Below are positions 1 to 12,826 of a stretch of 64,000 nucleotides of DNA, in pieces. Numbering within the stretch: the first letter of the stretch is position 1; every line of letters begins with the position of its first letter. Position numbers and translations under genes: made by a program. The DNA is taken from assembly GCA_003344405.1 (NCBI GenBank), contig NOWV01000012.1, positions 620,001 to 684,000 on the forward strand, written 5' to 3'. The DNA is from Trichoplax sp. H2 (taxonomy: Eukaryota > Placozoa > Uniplacotomia > Trichoplacea). A model generated the notes under the pieces. The model was not told where the DNA came from and did no database searches. It saw nothing but the letters and a program-made list of their open reading frames with translations.

Positions 1-3000
1 ATTCGATCATATTCTCTTCCATCTCTTGGTCAGCTGTAATATCTAGGAGAAGCCTTTTCATGAGATGGACCTTGTAATATCTGAAGAACAAGTTACGAGC
101 AATTAAGTTCATGTCGAATCATAACCAAATATGAAATATTCATACCTCATAAAAACGTCCTTATTTTGAACGTATTTCAATAACAGAAGCTATAGCAAAG
201 AGCAGCAGAGAATACAATGAGAAGTCGAGTAACTTCAATAAGGACTTTTAGAAATATAACATCTACACGAAATTTTATGAAATTTTCGCTCATATTCTAC
301 ATTGTATCCGAATGGAAATAACGTGATCAAGCTATCATACCGCATCTTTTAGACGTCTTTCTATCTCCCCAGATGTCAACTTTTTATTTACGTTAGTTTT
401 ACGTAACAGTAAGTCACAATAGCCTGCTAATAGCTCAGGGCACCTGGACTCCGGTTCAAGCTTACCCATGCTATTGGATCAGAAATATTACGTGTGATGT
501 TATATTTTACGAATAGAAGGACTGACAGCTAAAATATATAAAAATTTAACAGCCAAAACAATAATAGTTGTAGATATTACACAAGTGCATAAGGCATATT
601 TATATTTACAATACATGCACAAATAATCACCCTTTGATCTTTGTTGGAATATTTATAGAGAAAATAGTCCGATCATTGATGATTTTCTTAAAAGCCTTAC
701 AAAACATAATAAAATATACCAAAATAGTATTATAATTCTAGTTATACCAGACCACATTAGCAATAATCTATGGTATCCAAAATTCCTACTGTACCTGATC
801 TCGACATGACAAAAAACGTGCATCGTCGTTGAAACCACCTTTAAGCAATTCACTAAACTTTTCGTAAAGCCCTATAAATTTATCAACGTATTTTTCGCTA
901 TCCTAAAAGGAATAAAGTTCATTTTCAAATATTATATGAGAAATTAAACATAACAGGAGGGGTAAATTTAATGACAAATAAGGTATAGAAAAGTTACCCA
1001 AATAATAACTTCCGCATCAGTCAATAAAGTTGACATTCCCGATTCAAGTATGTGTGAGCTCAAAGCTTCCAATACGTTGTCAATACATCCATTAACTCGA
1101 TCCAGTAACTTAAATATTATAATAAGGTCTGTAGGGAACAAAAATGCACCTGAGTGGCTTGTTTAAAATTCAAATTTTATTCGAAATTATTAATTAACAT
1201 ATAAAGCCAAGAAAGACAGTTAAAGATTAACCTGCAGTATTGCCATTCTTTATCATTTTGAAACACTCTTGTAATAATATAGATTTTCGACTATTTATTA
1301 AATGATTTTCTATGGATTCGAGTACCTTAAGGAATCATTAGCAGTAGATTACAATCCAAGTTGTATATAAGAATGTAAAGTAAGAGAAACATTACAGTTA
1401 TGAATACATACAACTTTCATGGAACTAAATTCCAAATATCGCCGACAGTTATCCTCTTCTTCTCGTAGTTTAGCATCTACCTATAATACGTAAATTAAGG
1501 ACATAATATAGCTATTATATCTTGATAGCAAGGAAACAAGCATATAATTAACAAATAATAAATTATATCATAGCGGCTGTGCTTGGCCACAATATCCTAT
1601 GTTACTTTGGAACGATATAACTTACATAACGAATGTAATCCGACATAGACATCTCGTCCAATGCCATTGAAGATTGTAACTTGTAATATTCTAAAATATT
1701 TTTCATATATGCTCGTTCAAATTGTTGATAAGTATCCAACTTATCTTTATCTTTGGAGCAATGGAGATGAACTATGAAGGAAAAAAGGTAAACTAAATTA
1801 ATACAGGTGACATTACCAAGACCAGCTAAAAGAATTATCAGGAAGCTTTGAATTCTAATTAACCAGTAATAGATTTATGCCTACCAAGCGCATCCTTTAT
1901 ATTCGTAATAAGTTGTCCATTATAAATATGATTACGCTTCTCTTCTATTATCAACTCCATTACATTATCTAATAATCTTTGGATATGGTAATTAAGCAAA
2001 CCATCTTTCCATTTCTCCAACATTGTCTTAAATGATAAAAATTATTGATTATTAATATATTCACCATTGCAGAGCTTTTTATATTTGAAGTTGGAAATAA
2101 CTTATGCCTTTTCTTAGTATAGCTGCTACCACTTACATCTCGAAAAGCTTGACATTTATTTCTCTTACTAACTGACAAAGTAGCACTGCCAGATTTGTTG
2201 GTTGAAGCTACCTCCAACCTCTTAAATAGTTGCGGTATGTAATCGCATAAACGATAGTAAGTCTCCCAAATTTGTACATATTCTTGCAAAAAGACTAGCT
2301 TGTCACTCTGCGCTGCAAGAACCTAGGACGTTAACAGATTATCTACATATTTAATATTACCATTAAAGATAATGGTTAGTTTATTATCCTAACTACAAAC
2401 AATATTTAAATCTTAAATAGAACTAAATATATGAATGTCTTTGAAATTCAGTATGACATTATTCTATGCTCATATTCTTACGTTCACAGTATCTAGTCGT
2501 ATAATGATAATATCAGAGACCACATGATATGCTACAAGATCGACTAAATAAATTTCATGAATAATTACAGAACTTTTCAAACTGACAAAGTAATAATTAT
2601 TTTAAAAAGTATTGATAAAAATACTGCACTATTGATTCTACGCACTGTATTAGTATAAGCAAGACACATTGTTAAAGATTATCGGCGCAATTACCTTGCG
2701 CTAAGAAAATCACAATGATACACAATGTATCCAATCTCTACTTCATACGAGTATATTACTGGGATGCATACCTCCTTTTTATCCTGGACAAATCTGTTAA
2801 TAACGCTATTAAAGTTATCGACAATTATTTGATTGGATGATTCATACCACATACTCAATCGAAAAGTCAATCTGGAATTAAGAAGGCATAACATTGCATA
2901 AAGTTTCGGTAGAATATAGCATATATAAATGCTTCTATAGCTTTGGTTGGAACAAATTATGTCTATCAGTATCCGAAGCAAGTACGTATTCGAGACAGTT

Positions 3001-3694
3001 TTCGCAGGTCGAGAACTCATTAATTACGTATTGACATATATTTTCTAGAATGAGAAGTACAGACGATGCTATCATTCATAGCTATAAAATGGAAGGAATG
3101 TAAGACACATGCTTTACTGTATTTGTAAATGTCTACTCTTGATTCATTGCTATAACAAGTTTAGCAGTCGACTTGGGATGCAATGATAGTCAGAAAATGA
3201 CCTTAACCAATGCAAATTGCAATATTGATTGTATATTTATGATTATATGATACGGTATATGTACTTGTTTCTCGATCTATCGTCTAGGCATAAATCATTC
3301 GATGTTGATCCACAGGTAGTTCGTTATTCTATATTTCATATACCGTATTGCAAGTTGGCAAGAGCCAATGTAGGCTATAAGTAAACATTCTACCGTAGTA
3401 CGGAAGCACCATTTATAAATAACATGTCAACAACCTAGTTGCACTAATATACCGTAGCTCAAACTGTCACTATTGTATACCGTACTCAATAGGTAAGACT
3501 TTGTAAGTAGCATAATCAATTAATACAGTAAAGCTTGCATAAAAGTTAGCTTACGCAAAGAGATCTTGCCATTCCCTTTTGCTGATAGGTTGCTGATTTA
3601 AGAGCGCCAATAGAGTATGTTCAATTTGCTGCCAACTACGTTCGAAATCATCATTCGATGAATCGTCGGCACTGAGTAATAAACCTGTCGGCAT
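1..3694 (-). CDS. CUL5: Cullin-5 (E3 ligase scaffold), 3' end beyond left edge
   Basis: Scaffold of Elongin-B/C-SOCS-box RING ubiquitin ligases. I assembled thirteen exons with consistent phase: 3555-3694, 2772-2871, 2137-2322, 1885-2026, 1626-1771, 1412-1480, 1232-1325, 998-1128, 795-902, 631-695, 341-470, 146-189 and 1-80 (continuing off the edge), giving about 478 residues. The start ATG is at 3694. The N-terminal cullin repeats align with vertebrate CUL5 rather than CUL1-4: the stretch KREWQDLF, then VLAAQSDKLVFLQEYV, the block EKYVDKFIGLYEKFSELL followed by DDARFLSCRD, and PESRCPELLAGYCDLLLRK. The last visible exon reads into the start of the cullin-homology region (RLLLDITADQEMEENMIE). 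The RBX-binding and neddylation segments lie outside the window. Introns are 50-700 bp. The 5' flank (3695 onward) shows no clear core promoter. The family call is very secure; the exact exon 2 borders are the least certain part. Confidence 0.95.
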
Positions 3695-6242
3695 TTTTAA
3701 ATTAATCAACCACAAGGGTAAAGTAATATCTAATAATAGCCACCAATGGGAAATGTCGGGTTGTTAACACATTTAAAATTGTGACTATAAAATAGAATTT
3801 CAACGGATTTTAAGAGGATTTCAAAGGTCTAAAAACTTTAGTAGGTCCGTTTCAAATTTTTAAAGGTTGTCTTTCAAATTGTATTGCTTGTACTCTCTAA
3901 TATTATATTCTTTCAAGTTTTCACTCTTTGTAGGCTTACTTCATCCTTTTCCAATGAAATCCTACCATTTCTTTCAAAACTTGTTCTACCATTCAATTTT
4001 AAAGCGATAGGAGCAGACAGTAGTTCCTGAATTTCAAATTTTTCCAATGTCGTCACTTTAGCTTAACTAACTCGGGTAAAGTTATTACACTGGATCGACG
4101 ACTACGTCTTGCGATACTATATATAGTAATCTGCAGTCCTATTACCTATAGGTTAGTGCGACTGGGCTGACTAAGTATTGTACTAGTATACAGAGTGGAC
4201 TACAGTATCAGTACTACAATAGTATACTATAGTATACTATATTGTACAATGGACGCCGTAGACAATTTAAAAATCTGGATCATTGCAATATACGATCAGC
4301 GGATATATCTAAGCCTTCAAATAAAATAAATAAACTTCCAACAACTTCACGATTTAGTGTACATAAGTGGCAGTCTCGTGATATAATTTCTGAAGGGATT
4401 CTATTTACTGAAAGTCAACTAGCGCCGTTTCAAATACTGATACAACGCCATTTTTTTTTTTTAAATGACCCAAAATGGCGTTGTATCAGTATTTGAAACG
4501 GCGATAGAATACTTTTAGCAAATAGAATTCCTTCAGAATTTATATTAGGAGACTGCCACTCATGTGCACTAAACCATGATGAATCTGTTACGAAATGATT
4601 GATTTTAAAATTAATCTTTTAAGACGGTCTCAATTGTACCATACTCTTGCGCGGATTTCCATTAGACTTTCTCCTGGTGGTCATGACGTTGATAAATAAG
4701 TCTATTTGGATCTGCCTCTGGTGATTGTAGTTAATATTATTCATTTATTATAATAATTAAAATTACAAAAAAACCTCTAATTATCCGGCTAAAATATAGT
4801 ATAACAGACTAGCAATTAGTTAGAGTATATGTTAAATACTGTTGCATAGTTAAAGTATACAGTATGTTAGATACTGTTAGATAGTGCATCTTGTACGTCG
4901 AGTACGGTACTGGGTACTAATAATAAATAATAAATAATATAATATGGCTATATATTAGAATTAATTTTCCATATTTTTATGGATTTACTATGTATTACTC
5001 GAGAATCCATTTGTATCCAGTTTAAGAGGTAATATTATTATTTACTTATTATTCAGTCATTTTCAAATACTTTTAATCAAACATTTTTAATATACCGTAT
5101 CTAACTAAAATATGACATAGAAGACTAGCTATCAAGACAAGTATATTTAATTAACACTAGGATAAATTCTATTCTACTATATATTTACGTTACTAGACAG
5201 TCCATTGGTATGCGGACTCGGCAACTACACGTATTTTATTATCAGGGCAGCTAAAAGAGAGATACAGCTCTCTCTCACTTTTAATAGTCTCCGCTGCTAC
5301 TATATTATTACTAGTTAAATAAACAGCCTGCCCGTGATACTTCGTTTATTTGTTTATTAATAAGTAGAATTTCAGTATAGGATGTACATCTGTTACGCAT
5401 TACATATTATAGTACATTATATCGTCATTTTTAATTAAAAACAGTCTCTAGACTACCGTATCCAGCTAACTTAACAGACGAGCTAGCTATCAAGTCTATT
5501 CGACACTAAATTAATTCATGAAAATTAGCTTCTTTCGCATGTTAAACCTCTGGTATCCTCCTTCCCCCTCCTGGATTCGCCGTCCATACACACTTCATTT
5601 AGCAATGGACCACTAGATGTACCCACTCTACGTAGTAATCCACCATCATCTACTATAGTAACGCTATATCTAATCAATGCTGGAGCCGGTTACCCTATAC
5701 ATCGTATATTAACACCACTTTATCCAGGCGGGAATTTTTAAATCATTTTTTATTGTCTATAATATAGCATCATCAAATTAAATAAGCAAATTATTGAAAT
5801 CATCGTGAGATCAAATCACAAAAAAATGAAATGATACTATGCATCATACCTGAAATTATAGGAAAACAAATGTTAACACCTTGATCACCTGCACTACTGT
5901 AATTAGGGTACTAACGGGCTAAAATGAATTAGAATTTATAAATATTATCTAGAGATGGATATATCTGTTTCTTCTCTCCGTTAGAAAAATCTACCTTCAT
6001 TAAAACTTTCAAACCATATTCGCCTTCGCAACCAATATAAATTAGATGAGAAGATATATAATGTAGTATAGATAATATATACAGTCATCTATGCCCTTTC
6101 TTGATTAAAGTTAATACAATATAAATTGCTGTAGTTATTAGTAAAATATCCGGACAGACTACACATGATAATACAGCTATACACTTTCTAAATCTGAAAT
6201 TATTGCAGTACGTATTTTCTTTACGAATTAGTTTATATGTAG
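3695..6242. other. Intergenic spacer between CUL5 and the ADAM gene
   Basis: About 2.5 kb upstream of CUL5 and downstream of the ADAM gene. It holds a foldback element (4350-4580), short TATAGTAT/TACTATAG palindromic runs near 4115-4250, and three loosely similar AT-rich segments near 4770, 5090 and 5445 that share a 'ctagctatcaag'-like block. I see no convincing exon. Open frames here are short and biased toward the repeats. Confidence 0.6.
4350..4580. repeat. Long imperfect inverted repeat (foldback/MITE-like)
   Basis: Two arms of about 105 bp (4350-4456 and 4470-4580) are reverse complements with scattered mismatches, separated by an A/T-rich centre. The inner part, containing the sequence 'gccgtttcaaatactgatac' and its complement, is near perfect; the outer parts, around 'agtggcagtctc', are more diverged. 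There is no coding capacity. The shape fits a non-autonomous foldback or MITE-type element. I could not identify a clear target-site duplication. Confidence 0.8.
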
Positions 6243-9200
6243 TTATGAATTATGCAAAGCTGATCTCGTTTTACTTTTACAACTATTTATTCGATTTATC
6301 GGTAGTGGTGGAGGTGGTTTTGTTGGCGGTGGTCGTCTACCTACCGCTAAATTAATGCAGGACGCTTGCATGATTGAACTTTTCGGTCTCTCTGGTATAG
6401 CGGGTGGACTACTATATAATGACCGCGATCTTGATAAATTTGTTGATCCAATTAAATTTTTTTGTCGACTCTGAAGAGGCGGCGATGATGGCATAGCACG
6501 TAATGATTGCGGCCTAGGCAAATCCCTTGATTTCAGTCCATCACTCAATGATAGTGGTCTTTGCAAATTCGTATGTCGCACCATACCTTTATTATTCTTG
6601 GATACCTGTAGATTAGTCTGTCGGTTCGGTATAGCCGGCGGCAATTTACCGCACAATGATCGAGACCTTGACAAATTCGTTAAATTCCTTGATTTCAGTC
6701 CATCACCCAACGATAGTGATTTTTGCAAATTCGTACGTTGCACTATACCTTTATTATTCTTGGATACCTGTAGATTAGTCTGTCGGTTCGGTATAGCCGG
6801 CGGCAATTTACCGCACAATGATCGCGACCTTGACAAATTCGTTAAATTCCTTGATTTCAGTCCATCACCCAACGATAGTGATTTTTGCAAATTCGTACGT
6901 TGCACTATACCTTTATTATTCTTAGACACCTGTAGATTAGTCTGTCGGTTCGGTATAGACGGCGGCAATTTACTGCACAATGATCGAGACCTTGACAAAT
7001 TCGTTAATCCCGCTGTGTCCGTATTGATTGATCGTGAAGTAGTGGTTACCGGCGAATTTATATATCTATCTGGCTTACGATCTAGTAATTAATAAAATAG
7101 GTTAAACTTGCAATACGCAATGAGAGCTGTAAATATATTTAATCTTTCTACTGCTCTGAGCCCTCACTGAAATGTTGAAAATTTATGGTATTTTCATCAC
7201 TATTGCAGTAATAAATTTTACGAAAATTATGATATGTACAGTATAGTACCGCATGTTATCTTTTCCTTATTCTAATAGTCGGAACTTACTAGTTACAGAT
7301 CCCTTTCGATACTCCGGAATAAATGTAGCATCCATGTTTTTACTTGCTTCATTAAATACTACCGGATCAACAATTCGTACATTAGCTTAAATACTGTATA
7401 TTAAAAATTTTCTGCAAGTCAAGATGGCATTAATAATCTGTTTTTTCTATTATAATAATTTTTAAAAGTATAGCACTTGGCGTCATCTTACCAAAAGATC
7501 TATCTCTAGCTATTGGTGAAGTTATTTTCGAATTTTCACATTCAGGAAAGATCTTTCCACAAATGGAACCTTGACGTTTAGTACTGCTAATTGATGAAGC
7601 TCTTGAAGAACGACGTTGACCTCTCTGACTCAAAATGTAAGAGTCGATGGAATCTGTACACCGAGAAACTTTCTTGCCGTAGAAACTTTCTTGCATTCGT
7701 CGTTGCTGATTGGAGCAACAACAGAATGCTATTTTGGTATAGCACTCAATCATGGCATTAATGACAAAAAGAAAGAACCTTAGGATAAGCCGGAATAAAC
7801 CACAATATCTGTGTGATAAAGCGCGATTTCCTTCCCATGTAATTGAACTACATGGAAACCATAATCGATACCTCTGTATGTACAATGTAACAAGAATAAC
7901 CGGAGTTATGATAAAACCAATCAGAGATGATCGGATTGCTATGGATGAAAGTAATATTAACCCAAGTGTCTGAATTATACCTTAAATTAGAAATAATAAT
8001 AACAATTTTCTTAATAAATTAGTTTAAGAAGGTTAGAAGTTACAGTGATAATAAAAGTAACAATGATTTGACTGCTATAGAAGCCACTTACCTAAATTAG
8101 AAATAATAAAGCCAAGTAAACTAGCACCCAAGATTGCTAGTAAACTATTCATGATACTTTTTAAAATATCTTCCTCTTTCCTTTCTAGCTCTCCTACATA
8201 TTGTATAGCCTTTATCCTGCAGATATTATTTACCAAACTAGCTTCTCCTTTAACTAATTCATCCAACGGAGCACAATGCTTATCATTAGCTGATTGGCAG
8301 CAGATCAAGCAGGAAGATGATGAGCTACTATCCTTAGCATCTTTGCTATTATTTCTTGCATAATTATTATTGGGGCAAGAACATGCACTTAATCCAGATA
8401 TTGAACAAATAGATCGTTGACATGTACCGGCAATGCATGATTTATGATCATCACAAACTGTATAATCATCTTTAAGTTTGGCTTTGGGGCAAGCTGATCC
8501 AACAAGGTGGCCATTGCAGTAAGATTTTACAGCACATTGTGTTTCGTTTTGACAAAGGTGATGTTCACGAATGGTAAAATAGTGACAGGTTGCATCATTG
8601 CAGCAAGGCCCTTGAGATGGACTACAAACAGCATGCTGAGCTAATTGACATGTCGATGGGTTACAGCAATAATCCTGACATTCTCCAATTGTTCCACAAT
8701 CACATTGTTCGTATGGTTCAACAATTTTATTACCACAAGTTGACTTTGAGGTAGTGGTTTGCGCATTTACTTTAAAACATTCCATTGAACGCGAACGGAT
8801 CACTTTAGCCATGGCTTGTACGCTGCAGATAGAAAATTGCATTTGATCTAATTCTGTCGCATTGATAACAATTCCAGACATAAAAAAGGGTATATTGGTA
8901 GCATATCGTTTACAACGAGTTTCTGAATCGTGTACAGCGCCAAGGCTATGAGCTAATTCATGTATCATAACATACGGAAATAATTTATGGTCATGGATAT
9001 TGAAGTTAATGAGAGCTGTATTCATCGATTTTCGACGATCATAGCTATGATGATGATAATCAAAAGTAGAGCATAAACCTGTATTTTTGTTTGTTGTACC
9101 AATCCAAGACAATCCGTTTACACTATAGCGATCATTATTAGTTAAATAATATGCTAAGCAATATTCACTGTGATTATGCAATGAAATTCTTTCTAAATGA

Positions 9201-9757
9201 TGGTAAGCGTTATCAAATGACGGACTTTCTTGTTGAAATTCGCCAATAGTTAATCGATCAATATAAAATGTAAAATTATCACTTTTTTGATCTTGATTAA
9301 AATCTATTACAGAAAATACACGATTGACCATTTTAATGGTATCATAAATGTATTGGCGAACTTTTGTAATGTGGAATAATTGTAATGCACGGACAAAGGT
9401 TTGATCCGCGTGTATAAAAATGCCACATCGTCGACTATTGCGATTATTATCGGGACCATGTCTACTCACAGCTGATCTTTTCGATCTTCCTGACTTCATG
9501 AAACGTGTTTTCCGATCGTCGGACACCATTTGTACGATATCGCCATCTAATGATTTTTGCAATCTTTCCAAATGAAAATTGATTTCCATCTTTTTATGAT
9601 AAATGGTCGAGTGGCAGTGATAAACTTTAACTGTCGAGTTAATATCATCAGTAGAAGCATTGAAACTTTGAAAAGATTCCCTTTTGTTGATGTGTGCACT
9701 ATAATATCTTGATTCCAGTAGAAAAAATACCAATAGTATGGATGGTAAGAAATGCAT
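6243..9757 (-). CDS. ADAM10-family membrane metalloprotease-disintegrin with repeat tail
   Basis: Predicted sheddase. Exons 8092-9757, 7492-7938, 7297-7385 and 6243-7082 give 1013 residues in continuous phase. Residues 1-21 form a signal peptide. There is a furin-type site RSKR at 91-94, and the catalytic domain starts at CGIF (111). The zinc motif HELAHSLGAVHD is at 266-277, with a probable Met-turn PFFMSG near 290. The disintegrin/Cys-rich part starts at CGNKIVE (341) and includes CSPSQGPCC, which is typical of ADAM10 rather than other ADAMs, as is CLAY plus GLSWIG in the catalytic domain. A membrane span follows from about 536, split by intron 1. The cytosolic tail of about 400 residues is unusually long, ends in proline-rich runs, and contains a 54-residue tandem repeat. 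The propeptide (about 70 residues) is far shorter than in vertebrate ADAM10. Exon 3 donor and exon 2 acceptor were chosen to keep phase. Confidence 0.92.
6440..7010 (-). repeat. 162-bp in-frame tandem repeat in the ADAM tail
   Basis: Three near-identical 162-bp units, plus a diverged partial copy toward the C-terminus. The anchor 'ggttcggtata' recurs at 6623, 6785 and 6947. Each unit encodes 54 residues: SRSRSL, a KLPP-IPNRQTN stretch, then SKNNKG, TNLQ and LSLGDGLKSR. The pattern is basic, serine-rich and proline-containing, so it could hold phosphorylation and SH3-type sites. Near-identity at DNA level points to recent expansion or gene conversion. The complementary strand is open only because of the repeat. 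Confidence 0.9.
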
Positions 9758-11369
9758 TCTTCATAGTTTTTGATCGAAAATACTTCAAAAAAATAACGAA
9801 GATAAGATTCGAATGTAGAAGTAAAACTATTGCGACAATTAATAAATGAATACTACAGTAATTTTCTACTTATATCTGTGAGGGCCAGTCTAAACAGACG
9901 TAACTAGTCTAGAGCTGATCACGAAACCGTTTGTAACTTCTATATTTGATAATGAGCTCTATCAAATAGAGACTGTATGATTGAATCCCGTATTACAGGA
10001 ACGTCAAAGATTAAAAAATCTACCCTTTCATACAAGAGTTATCATCCAAGTCAATTATAAATTGTAAAAAATTAGTTCAAACTTATTTTCTTCTTTCTAT
10101 ATAAAAGTATGCTACCAAAATTTGTATGTATTTAGGATGAATAAAAATAATGTTAAATATACTTTGACGGTAGGGTAATTTATGGAAAGTCAACATGGAC
10201 AATTTTTACCTAATTTATCATTCGCTTTGGCTCTATTTTCTATGTTTGTAATTGGAATGCTTCGAAATTGACGTAAATATAATCTTAGTCATGTAGATAT
10301 ACCACGGTATAGCTACAATAAGACTGTATTCTTTTTTATGACTTGACTTTATACGTACATGGAGTCTGATCAATAAAAGACTATGATATTTAAGTAGGAA
10401 CTATATGCTAACGATTACCCAATCTTAGAATGACTTTCATTATCGCTTATATTAAGAAATGCAATTAATCATTGCAAGTTTTCTATGAGTTATAGCCGAG
10501 AAAATATAAATAAAAAAATTTTATATTTACTTTATAGTCTGCAATATGAACTGGATGATATGCGTATCTTTGCCACTTTTCCGATGGTCATAATTGTGAA
10601 AATATGAATAAAAACTTTGGTGCTACTGTATAGGTATGCAATACTAGAATAAACTGTATGATGCGCGTATCCCTGTAACTTTTCCGATAGACATAGTTCT
10701 AAAAGTAAGCGTATACGTAAATAAATAAATAAAAATAATCTATTTATATGAATACAGTATATAATGTGCAACATAAACTGGACGAAGTGCGTAGCCTTGC
10801 AACTTTTCTCACAGCTATAGCTGTGAAAGTAGAACTAAGAATTGATCACTTTTTTATGCTATAAGACCTGAAAGATGAGCGTATCTCCTCGTTATACATT
10901 TTCAGGGTAATCATTTTAATTTTAATAACTGTTTTCTACGAGGAATACGCGTATTGTCATCTATTAGCCCTGCGATCTCTTTACAAACGGATACGCGCAT
11001 AGTAGTAATAATAATGGTATAATGTCATTAACCGATATAATGGGATTTGAAAGTCAAATTGCTACTTTAGCCCATACCATGGACTACTAAATATGCCCGG
11101 TCTGGACAGGACAACTACTGTAGTATCGAATAGTCCATGGACTATACCAAGACAAGGCTATTAAAATTATTAAGGAAAAAGAATCTTGAATCAAATAGCG
11201 GATCTCAAAGTAAAATTTCTACTTTAGCCTATACCAAGATAGGGCTATGTGTATGTCGCAAGAAGAGGAGCGTTGAATCGGATAGTAAATTTTATTTCCA
11301 TTCAAGTCAGCCACATTAGAGATAGAGTAAAATTCCTAAACTGTTCAATTGACCAATTCAATTTGACCA

Positions 11370-11890
11370 TCGGATACTATAATTTGTATCTGCTATTTTA
11401 TCCTCAGTCTTCCACAATTGGATTATAACAATACTGATCAATGAACTATAAATGTGCCTATACTGCCCAAAATGAATTATCGACGGATTTGATCATTTCG
11501 ATAGGGCTAATCCATCTGTAATCACACCTACATTTGGCCGATACTATCGTTTGTACCTGTTATTTTATCCTCAGTCTTCCACAATTGGATTATAACAATA
11601 CTGATCAATGAACTATAAATGTGCCTATACTGCCTAAAAATGAATTATCGATGCATTTGATCATTTCGACAGGGCTAATCCATCTTACGTAATCACACCT
11701 ACATTTGGCCGATACTATCATTTGTACCTGCTATTTTATCCCCAGTCTTCCACAATTGGATTATAACAATACTGATCATTGAACTATAAATGTGCCTATA
11801 CTGCCTAAAAATGAATTATCGATGCATTTAATCATTTCGACAGGGCTAATCCATCTGTAATCACATCTACATTTTGGCCGATACTATAAT
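11370..11890. repeat. Tandem repeat, unit about 165-180 bp
   Basis: Three copies in direct orientation. Each contains 'ttatcctcagtcttccacaa' or a one-base variant, then 'gatcaatgaactataaatgt' and 'cagggctaatccatct'. The copies start near 11375, 11541 and 11721, and part of the unit recurs at about 12111-12175. Unit similarity is high, so expansion was fairly recent. No open frame is conserved. Confidence 0.85.
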
Positions 11891-12400
11891 TTAAGTCAAC
11901 ATGGCCCATGGCCATAACTTAAAGTAGTCGCCTTGCTGCTATAACTGGCTTGTCAATGATTGAACGCCAGGGGATCACTGCAGCCTGGACAGTCTCCAGT
12001 GTACAGTACGCTGTACTGTACACTGTACAGTACTGTACTGTAGACTGGACCAGGTCATTGGGACGCTCAGTCATACAGTACTGTAGAAGTTTCCTTACCT
12101 TCTATGGTCAGTCGATGCATTTAATCATTTCTACAGGGCTAATCCATCTGTAATCGCATCTACATTTGGCCGATACTATAATTTAAGTCAGCATGGCCCA
12201 TGGCCATAATTTAAAGTAGTCGCCTTGCTGCTATAACTGGCTTGTCAATGATTGAACGCCAGGGGATCACTGCAGCCTGGACAGTCTCCAGTGTACACTG
12301 TACACTGTACTGTACACTGTAAACTAGACCAGATCATTGGTACGCTCACTCATACAGTAGAAGTTTCCATACCTTGTATGCTCAGTCGATACAAGAAGAA
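11879..12400. repeat. Direct duplication of about 292 bp
   Basis: A block starting 'gatactataatttaagtca' at 11879 recurs at 12171. Both copies continue through 'cccatggccata', 'gtcgccttgctgctataact' and 'ggatcactgcagcctggaca' into a TACTGTAC palindromic patch (11998-12050 and 12290-12330). The two patches differ in length between copies, which shows that the palindromic core is unstable. Confidence 0.85.
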
Positions 12401-12826
12401 CGACGCCAAAGCCCGCGAACAGTCACTATCCTTTAAACCGCAGCCAGGATAGCTTGCACTTTTAGCAATTTTCATTGGCAGCATTTAGGGAATAGTATCA
12501 CTTTTACTTTGCTCTTTCTGGCTATTACTTTCAAATTGGATTGGCAATTACAGCAAAGCTTTTATTTGTAAGAAATACAAGTAGGATACGGCATCAAAAT
12601 AGAAGAATTTCAAATTAGACAAGGGGAATAAATCAGTGAGCATTGAATTGATTAAGAGGCCTATCCAAGTACATCGTCCTCGGATGACGGACTCATTGAC
12701 GGACTGTTGAAAAGGAAAGGCTTGTAGTTTTAATGATTGTTGCTGCAACTTGGAGACCTGCAGTTGGTTAATTACTACTTCGATTGAGGTGTTCTATCTA
12801 ATATTTTCAACTCAATCACAAAGGAT

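Larger units (their letters stand above)
9758..12826. other. Repeat-rich divergent spacer between ADAM and XPO4
   Basis: The 5' ends of two divergent genes face each other across about 3 kb. Contents: a degenerate repeat of about 120 bp at 10535-10830 (copies begin near 'gcgtatctttgccac', 'gcgtatccctgtaac' and 'gcgtagccttgcaac'), a paired CATGGACTA-type motif at 11078-11140, tandem repeats at 11370-12400, and two palindromic TACTGTAC patches. No exon could be supported here. Promoters of both genes presumably lie near the two ends. Confidence 0.65.

Noticed and set aside
6598-7092. 164-residue open frame on the plus strand opposite the ADAM tail
   Set aside because: It is open only because the 162-bp repeat lacks stops on both strands. 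The minus frame continues a spliced ADAM gene with matching phase.
11950-12452. Two small plus-strand open frames in the duplicated block
   Set aside because: They lie wholly within tandem repeats and palindromes, with no conserved frame between the copies.
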